Assembly: GCA_964591605.1 (NCBI GenBank)
Contig: CAZQEN010000237.1
Span: 1 to 12,149, forward strand
From: CAYLLT01 sp964591605
GTDB taxonomy: Bacteria > Planctomycetota > Phycisphaerae > UBA1845 > PWPN01
Length of the DNA: 12,149 bases
Direction: 5' to 3'
Both the position numbers and the translations under genes were made by a program. The notes beneath the pieces are model-generated. The model did not search any database. It had not been told where the DNA came from and saw only the letters and a program-made list of their open reading frames with translations. Positions 7,698-12,149 of the stretch are shown in pieces; the stretch's first letter is position 1, and each line of letters starts with the position of its first letter.

Positions 7698-10430
7698 ATG
7701 TCTCTGAGGTCGGTTCGACTGCTGGTGTCGGTGTGCGCCCTCATGGGCACGGCACAGACGGCGCGCCCACAGGGATCGGTGGTGACGCTGCAGTGGTTTG
7801 AGACGTCCTGGCAGACGATGGAGGACCGGACGGCCGACGTCTTCGTCGTCGGATATCAGCGCGTGTGGACCCCTCCGCCGAGCAAGGCCGGCAGCGGCGC
7901 CTCGATCGGATACGATCTGTTCGATCGCTTCGACCTTGGCTCGCCCGGCAGCACAACGCGCTATGGTACACGCGCGGGTCTCGAGGCCGTCGTGGCCGAG
8001 CAGAACAAAGCGGTCATCGGCACGTTCATCGACCTGATCCTGAATCACAACGGCTTCTCCACCCGAGATACGCCCGGATTTGAGGCCAGCGGCGATTACC
8101 CCGGCTTCGTCGTCAGCGGCGGCCCGGAAGCCAACGGCGATTTCCATTCCGTGTTCAACGACTGCAATGCCGACCCGCTGCGCTGCCGAATCAGCGGGCT
8201 CATCGACATCGGCCAGGAATTCGCGACCCCGAGCTACATCCGGCATCCGGTCACGCCGGGCGATCCACAGAACATCCCCGCCGGGACCACGTATGACCAG
8301 CCCAGTGCGAGCAACCGGCAGTTCTATTCCGACAGCGATCTGCCCGCCAACAGCATCGGCATCCACCCGTTCAACAAGCTCGACCCGACGGCCGGCGATC
8401 CGGTGGCCGAAAACGCCACCGGCCTGCTTCTGCGGCACGTCCGGTGGCTCCTGGAGGTAATCGGCGTTGATGGATTCCGCATTGACGCCTGCAAGCACAC
8501 GCCGGACTGGTTCTGGCGCGATTTCTACGATCGCCACGTCTGGCAGCGCGGCCAGCCGACGCTCACCGGTGCCGCCACCACACCGTTGAGTTTCGGAGAA
8601 TCGATCCTGAGCAATGCGGAGATCGCGGCGTTCGTATGCAAGGGGACGACTGGCAACTGCAACACATCCGGCGGCGTCACCGGCAACCGCGACGCCCTCG
8701 ATTTTCAGCTTTATTACGCCCTGCGCGACATGCTCAATGCCAACGGCTTTGGCAACTGGTCGAACGTGGTGAATGCGAGCTTTGACGGGCAGTTCGACGG
8801 GAACGCCAACGACGGCGACTTCGGCGTGATCTTCGCGGAAAACCATGATGCCGGCCAGCCGCTGCCCACGCCGAACATGGTCGCCTATGCGTACATCCTG
8901 ACACGCACCGGTGCTCCCATCGTTTACTACCGGGCCGAAGAGTTCGGCACGCCCAGCTTCCCGCGGAGCAGCCGCTCCGACCCGCTCGGCCTGGGCGACA
9001 ACTACATCACCAACCTGGTCAAGATCCACAACGAGTACTGCCGCGACACCTACATCGAGCGATGGATCGACGGCGACGTACTCGTTTACGAGCGCAACAA
9101 CGCCTGCCTGGTGGGCCTGAACGACCGGCGCGACGGCTCGCCCGGCTATGACCAGCGGACGGTGAACACCAATTTCGCCCCCAACCTGCGGCTCAAGGAG
9201 CTGACGGGCAACGCCGCCGACCCGGCGGTGGACCCCACGGGCGTGATCGACGACGTCATCACCGTGGCCGCCAACGGGCAGGTCACCATCCGGGTTCCCC
9301 GCAATCAGAACGTCAACGGCGTGACGCACAACCGCGGCTACGTCGTTTACGGACCGTTCAACCCGCCAGGCACACTCACGCTGACGAGTGTGGCGAGCAC
9401 GATTCCGGCCGATTCGGCGGGCGTTCCCGCGGCGAGGCGGCGGCTCACGCCCATTGAGGTGATTCAGGCCGATTCCTTCGAAGTGAAGCTTGAGACCACC
9501 GATGCCGACGCGACGGATACCGGCGAAGATGATCTGGCCATGCTGCGGATGGATGCGGGCCTGGATCTGAACGGCAATGGATCGATCGACAGCCTTGATG
9601 CCAGCTTCGTCGGCTACGGCTACGAGCACTTCCTGACGCAGAACAACCCGCTCGAAACGAACCCGGTCGAAGTTTCGCCGGGCGTGTTCCGCGGCGTGTA
9701 CCGGCAGGTGATCGATGCGACGCAGTTGTCGGAGGGGCGGCATTACCTGAGCGTCATCGCCTTCCGCTCGCGGCCGCCCGGCACGCCTCCCATCTTCAAC
9801 ACGTTCCGGAAGGTGCTGCTGATCGACCGCGTGCCGCCGCAGATGGCGCTGCTGGCCCCGGCCGCCGGCTCGCCGATCACGACCAGCACGTATCAGATCG
9901 TGGTCCGCAGCGCGGATCGCACGGCCCAGCAGGTGCACCTGTTCCTGGATCAGCCGCCTGGGACGGATGTCGTGGCGCTCGCACAGGGCGGGCAAGGGCT
10001 CGCGACGCAGATCGATCGCGGGCAGTTCGGCCGCGTGTTCAGCTCGCTGACGGCCGGCAACCATCGGCTCGACGCGGTCGCCTACGAGCCGACCCGCTCG
10101 AACCCGAGCGTCAGTACGTTCAACGTGCCGGTGGTCATCAACGGCTTCGACGGCCTGGGCGACCTGAACGCCGATGGGAAGGTATCGAATCGGGACATCT
10201 TCCCCTTCGTGCAGATGGTGCAGGCCGGCAACCAGTTCAACCCGGCCGCGGATCTCAGCGGCGACGGTGTGGTGAACAGCGCCGATGTCCCGCTGATGGC
10301 GGCCAAGCTGCGCGGCGCCGGCGCGCCGCAGGCGATGATCGACGAGCTGCTCAAGCTCGCGGAGTCGCTGCGGAAACAGAAGATCGTTCAGCCGGCCGGC
10401 TCACCGGCGGAGGTGAGCCGTCGTGGGTAG
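7698..10430 (+). CDS. Secreted GH13 alpha-amylase-family enzyme with dockerin
   Basis: A 910-residue predicted extracellular enzyme acting on alpha-1,4-glucans by the GH13 retaining mechanism. ATG 7698 starts a good signal peptide (MSLRSVRLLVSVCALMG) but has only a weak GGAG close by. A TTG at 7671 after a G-run (7652-7657) would add nine residues. The four GH13 regions are present: DLILNHNG; GFRIDACKH with candidate nucleophile D263; FGESI with acid/base E301; FAENHD with transition-state D384. The catalytic and C-domain parts run to about residue 555. An accessory beta region follows, with a calcium-loop-like DLNGNGSIDSLD, then an Ig-like domain (about 710-815). A strong type I dockerin lies at about 820-875 (GDLNADGKVSNRDIFPF and ADLSGDGVVNSADV). 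Exact specificity (amylase, pullulanase or other) is not resolved. Its stop codon overlaps the next gene by 8 bases. Confidence 0.92.
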   Translation: MSLRSVRLLVSVCALMGTAQTARPQGSVVTLQWFETSWQTMEDRTADVFVVGYQRVWTPPPSKAGSGASIGYDLFDRFDLGSPGSTTRYGTRAGLEAVVAEQNKAVIGTFIDLILNHNGFSTRDTPGFEASGDYPGFVVSGGPEANGDFHSVFNDCNADPLRCRISGLIDIGQEFATPSYIRHPVTPGDPQNIPAGTTYDQPSASNRQFYSDSDLPANSIGIHPFNKLDPTAGDPVAENATGLLLRHVRWLLEVIGVDGFRIDACKHTPDWFWRDFYDRHVWQRGQPTLTGAATTPLSFGESILSNAEIAAFVCKGTTGNCNTSGGVTGNRDALDFQLYYALRDMLNANGFGNWSNVVNASFDGQFDGNANDGDFGVIFAENHDAGQPLPTPNMVAYAYILTRTGAPIVYYRAEEFGTPSFPRSSRSDPLGLGDNYITNLVKIHNEYCRDTYIERWIDGDVLVYERNNACLVGLNDRRDGSPGYDQRTVNTNFAPNLRLKELTGNAADPAVDPTGVIDDVITVAANGQVTIRVPRNQNVNGVTHNRGYVVYGPFNPPGTLTLTSVASTIPADSAGVPAARRRLTPIEVIQADSFEVKLETTDADATDTGEDDLAMLRMDAGLDLNGNGSIDSLDASFVGYGYEHFLTQNNPLETNPVEVSPGVFRGVYRQVIDATQLSEGRHYLSVIAFRSRPPGTPPIFNTFRKVLLIDRVPPQMALLAPAAGSPITTSTYQIVVRSADRTAQQVHLFLDQPPGTDVVALAQGGQGLATQIDRGQFGRVFSSLTAGNHRLDAVAYEPTRSNPSVSTFNVPVVINGFDGLGDLNADGKVSNRDIFPFVQMVQAGNQFNPAADLSGDGVVNSADVPLMAAKLRGAGAPQAMIDELLKLAESLRKQKIVQPAGSPAEVSRRG
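10409..10416 (+). promoter_or_regulatory. Ribosome binding site for the last operon gene, inside the GH13 gene
   Basis: GGAGGTGA is a perfect anti-Shine-Dalgarno match six bases before the GTG at 10423. It lies in the 3' end of the GH13 coding region, so the downstream gene is probably coupled by termination-reinitiation. A second GGAGG (10430-10434) could serve a TTG at 10444 in the same frame. Confidence 0.65.
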
Positions 10431-11385
10431 GAGGCATTGCGGATTGCGGAGTGCGGAGTGCGAACGGAGGCCCGCGCGCCCGGTATCGCCAGCCGCCATT
10501 CGCCATCTCAGATTTGAGATCTCAGATTTCAGATTCCTCACATTCCGCAATCCGAAATCCGCAATCCGCAATGGGCTCGCGGCCTGTCTGGCCGTTCTCG
10601 CCTTTGTGCCCGCCGTCGCACGGGGTCAGGCCAACTTCTGGGTGCAGACGGACGCCGCCGCGAGCCAGTTCGGGACGACGACGAACCCAACCGTGAACGT
10701 CCAGGTGGGCAACACGATTCCGCTCTACATCTGGTTCAACAAGAACTCGCAGACGCTGGGTTTCGACGGCGTGAGCTTTGATGTGCGGCTTCAGAGCGGC
10801 AACGGCGGCGCGGCCTCGGCCGCCATCGCCATCGATCTGCCGCCGGGGCGCTGGGACGGGGCGACGGCCGGCGTTTCCCGCAACGACAGCGGCGGCACGG
10901 GCGTGGACGACTGCAATGCCTTCGATTTCACCAACACCGACACTCTTTCGAACGTACCGGCCCGTTTCGCGGCGCTGGACGTCACCGGCGTCACGTCCGG
11001 AACCATTGAGCTGTTCCTGTGTGTTGGAACTTTCGGCATTGCTGACGCCGGCGCCAACTCGGTGGTCCGACTCGGCTTTGCGCAGAACGCGACCTCGCCC
11101 GAGGCGCTCAACATCAGCGGCGGGGTCTCCGGCCAGTGCTCCACGGTGGCCGAGGCGTTCATCACTGTCCTGCCGGCTCTGCCGGATTTCGACCATGACA
11201 ACGACGTGGATCAGGGGGATTTCGCTGATTTTCAACTCTGCCTGACCGGAGAGAACAACCCGCAGAATGATCCCGCGTGCGGCAAGGCCAGAATGGACGC
11301 CGACAACGACGTCGATTCATTCGATTTCAATCTTTTCGCGGGTTGCATGGCGGGCGCGAATGTCACGCCGGCCTGTCTGCCGTGA
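10423..11385 (+). CDS. Secreted beta-domain protein with dockerin-like C-terminus, possibly cohesin-like
   Basis: A 320-residue open frame from GTG 10423, overlapping the GH13 stop by 8 bases and served by the internal GGAGGTGA. Residues 5-50 are encoded by a heptamer repeat. The hydrophobic signal-peptide core (GLAACLAVLAFVPAVARGQA, residues 51-70) comes only after it. No in-frame ATG lies between the repeat and the core, so either the long n-region is tolerated or export is impaired. Residues about 75-245 are a beta-rich domain (VGNTIPLYIWF, LGFDGVSFDVRLQSG, GTIELFLCVGTFG, NSVVRLGFAQNA). The order of elements resembles cohesin-type or CBM-like beta-sandwiches; this is a weak inference. Residues about 255-310 are two dockerin-like EF-hands (DFDHDNDVDQGDFADF, MDADNDVDSFDFNLF). 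It is likely a partner or anchoring protein of the amylolytic cluster. Confidence 0.75.
   Translation: MGRRHCGLRSAECERRPARPVSPAAIRHLRFEISDFRFLTFRNPKSAIRNGLAACLAVLAFVPAVARGQANFWVQTDAAASQFGTTTNPTVNVQVGNTIPLYIWFNKNSQTLGFDGVSFDVRLQSGNGGAASAAIAIDLPPGRWDGATAGVSRNDSGGTGVDDCNAFDFTNTDTLSNVPARFAALDVTGVTSGTIELFLCVGTFGIADAGANSVVRLGFAQNATSPEALNISGGVSGQCSTVAEAFITVLPALPDFDHDNDVDQGDFADFQLCLTGENNPQNDPACGKARMDADNDVDSFDFNLFAGCMAGANVTPACLP
10435..10573. repeat. Heptamer-periodic palindromic repeat element
   Basis: The outer 16 bases are a perfect inverted pair (10435-10450 against 10558-10573), and an imperfect match extends to about 30 bases. The left arm is four heptamers: ATTGCGG, ATTGCGG, AGTGCGG, AGTGCGA (10436-10463). 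The right part is nine contiguous heptamers from 10508 to 10570: TCAGATT, TGAGATC, TCAGATT, TCAGATT, CCTCACA, TTCCGCA, ATCCGAA, ATCCGCA, ATCCGCA. Similar tracts are familiar to me from planctomycete and other environmental genomes, but I cannot give a formal family name. It is translated in frame as part of the preceding CDS entry (HLRFEISDFRF...RNPKSAIRN). Confidence 0.85.
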
Positions 11386-11428
11386 TGGTGCAGATCAGCT
11401 CCAACGAAGCCGAAAACCGCAAGGAACG

Positions 11429-11458
11429 TCACGGAGCCGACAGCGCCGTGCGGTTCAT
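11429..11458 (-). pseudogene. Start of a lost minus-strand gene (nine codons)
   Basis: On the minus strand a strong GGTGAGGAGGA ribosome site (11475-11465) precedes an ATG at 11458, but the frame closes after MNRTALSAP. A ribosome site this good before a nine-codon frame suggests the 5' end of a gene whose body was deleted. It lies just downstream of the small DUF5372-like ORF and faces the plus-strand operon end. Confidence 0.3.
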
Positions 11459-11499
11459 GGCAGATCCTCCTCACCGGATCTGAAAAGAATCCCGGCCAG

Positions 11500-11706
11500 T
11501 CAGACCAGATCCGGAACCGGGAACCGAACCCGCCCCTCGGCCAGGGCAACACGGGGGTTCGGTGCCGACAGATCCGTGCGTCTGATGAGCAGCCGGAAGA
11601 CTGTGTCGTCGGCATCCTGGAGAACGACACGGTCCTCCCTCCGCGCCAGCCCGCGGTGAAGGCCGGGAAATGATCGGTCGCAGTGCGGATGGAACGGATG
11701 AGTCAT
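11500..11706 (-). CDS. Small DUF5372-like protein, possibly from a mobile cassette
   Basis: A 68-residue minus-strand ORF beginning MTHPFHPH and continuing with EDRVVLQDADD, RTDLSAPNPRVALAEGR and FPVPDLV. From memory, the pattern (THPFHP near the start, EDRV, a W/RTDL-AP-P segment and an alanine/glycine-rich end) resembles DUF5372 proteins, small ORFs of unknown function that I associate with recombinase or transposase cassettes. The ATG overlaps the stop of the upstream frame as ATGA (11703-11706), typical of coupled genes. The usual aromatic GREFELV-like segment is poorly kept (CDRSFPGLHRG), so it may be decaying. No recombinase is present. Confidence 0.4.
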   Translation of the reverse strand: MTHPFHPHCDRSFPGLHRGLARREDRVVLQDADDTVFRLLIRRTDLSAPNPRVALAEGRVRFPVPDLV

Positions 11707-11870
11707 CCGAACTCCGGCCAAGGGAAGGGGACTTCGAGCTTCTGGCACGTCTGAGGGGCGGTCCGCAGCTTCCCGACCCCAAGGCGAGCGATGGCCTGCC
11801 GCAGATCGAAGCCCACCCACACCCCGCCGGTGCATTCCCCGGAAGCAGGAGGGGAACTTCGTGTTCGTCT
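11703..11870 (-). pseudogene. Possible 3' remnant of a gene upstream of the DUF5372-like ORF
   Basis: A minus-strand frame reading ECTGGVWVGFDLRQAIARLG and then EVPFPWPEFG, ending in a TGA that overlaps the next ATG by four bases. The coupling argues that this end was once coding. Upstream of about 11870 the frame becomes arginine- and serine-rich, and a neighbouring frame looks more protein-like (SAEVPIEHTPEIETNTKFP). This suggests a frameshift or decay. The product is not recognised. Confidence 0.22.
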
Positions 11871-12105
11871 CAATTTCGGGCGTGTGTTCGATGGGGACTT
11901 CCGCCGAGAAATGGAATCGCCAGCCCCTGCTACTCGCGGACGGATTAGAAGTTTATACCCCTTGTGTCTGGTGTGCGTGCCCGTCCCAGGTCGCCCCCGC
12001 AGCCCCATCGGCCGTCAGAACGGTGTCAGAGGACCGAGTTCACTTCAGGATGTGATATCAGCCTGCCAGAGGGATAGGTGCTTGTCTGGCAAAGACTTAG
12101 ATGAT
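11707..12105. other. Intergenic DNA between cassette remnants and the tRNA gene
   Basis: Apart from the possible gene remnant at its left and the stem-loop near its right end, nothing convincingly coding or regulatory is seen. Short ORFs on both strands lack ribosome sites and recognisable motifs. Composition is less uniformly GC-rich than the operon, with an AT-rich patch near 11940-11965. Confidence 0.4.
12064..12091 (-). terminator. Weak stem-loop downstream of the tRNA
   Basis: TGCCAGA (12064-12070) and TCTGGCA (12085-12091) form a 7-base-pair stem with a 14-base loop. It begins 15 bases past the tRNA 3' end in the direction of tRNA transcription. It could be a terminator or a 3' processing structure. 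There is no T-run after it, so the call is weak. Confidence 0.25.
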
Positions 12106-12149
12106 TAGCGGGGACAGGACTCGAACCTGTGACCTCGAGGTTATGAGCC
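12106..12149 (-). tRNA. tRNA with CAU anticodon (Met type), 3' part only
   Basis: On the minus strand the window edge begins just before an anticodon loop CTCATAA (anticodon CAU at 12145-12143). A variable loop follows, then a perfect T arm (ACAGG, TTCGAGT, CCTGT at 12130-12114), the acceptor 3' strand CCCCGCT and discriminator A at 12106. CCA is not encoded. The 5' half lies outside the window. The partial anticodon stem shows CCT rather than CCC after the loop and the acceptor ends in U72. Both speak mildly against a canonical initiator, but elongator Met, initiator and Ile2 cannot be separated from this half. Confidence 0.85.

Noticed and set aside
7455..10064. Stop-free 869-codon frame antisense to the GH13 gene
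   Set aside because: It is a shadow of a gene with all four GH13 motifs, and its own translation has no recognisable motif.
10435..10573. CRISPR array
   Set aside because: Units are contiguous 7-base repeats with no spacers, arranged as an inverted pair, and no cas genes are nearby.
10451..10696. Alternative 81-codon frame using the ATG at 10571 at the repeat end
   Set aside because: The ATG leads into a frame that lacks the signal peptide and the dockerin domain and stops soon; the main frame carries the conserved protein.
11232..11630. 132-codon minus-strand ORF over the end of the operon
   Set aside because: It overlaps the dockerin coding region of the plus-strand gene in antisense and shows no motif or ribosome site.

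Overview
The window looks like GC-rich chromosomal DNA from a planctomycete-like bacterium, possibly Phycisphaerae or a related uncultured lineage. The basis is the style of the proteins: large secreted proteins ending in dockerin-like EF-hand pairs, a PEP-CTERM protein, a secreted repeat module (GSELD...GNLE.NGN...GGQN) that I associate with such genomes, and intergenic heptamer repeats. This is a judgement from family resemblance, not a taxonomic search.

Layout. On the left, a minus-strand gene (11-2950) encodes a secreted GH15-type glucoamylase-like enzyme. A 470-base divergent intergenic region (2951-3420) follows, with a candidate promoter in each direction and a palindrome between them. 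Four plus-strand genes then run in series: a 1093-residue secreted protein with three copies of a beta-rich module and a dockerin-like C-terminus (3421-6702); a 244-residue PEP-CTERM protein related to the same module type (6821-7555); a secreted GH13 alpha-amylase-family enzyme with accessory beta domains and a C-terminal dockerin (7698-10430); and a 320-residue protein with a possibly cohesin-like beta domain and a dockerin-like C-terminus (10423-11385). The last two overlap by 8 bases and appear translationally coupled. To the right, 11386-12105 holds no intact large gene. It carries minus-strand remnants of what may be a mobile cassette, including a small DUF5372-like ORF. The window ends inside a minus-strand tRNA with a CAU anticodon.

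How it fits together. The GH13 enzyme would cut alpha-1,4-glucan chains and the GH15 enzyme would release glucose from chain ends, so the locus reads as an extracellular starch or alpha-glucan degradation cluster. The non-catalytic secreted proteins probably bind, anchor or organise the enzymes at the surface. Three of the four plus-strand proteins carry dockerin-like modules and the fourth has a sorting signal, so surface assembly is the shared theme.

Most unusual features: a heptamer-periodic, palindromic repeat inserted in frame between the start codon and signal peptide of the last operon gene; a C-terminus of the GH15 protein that looks cut off in AT-rich sequence; and decayed cassette remnants lying just downstream of the tRNA 3' end.
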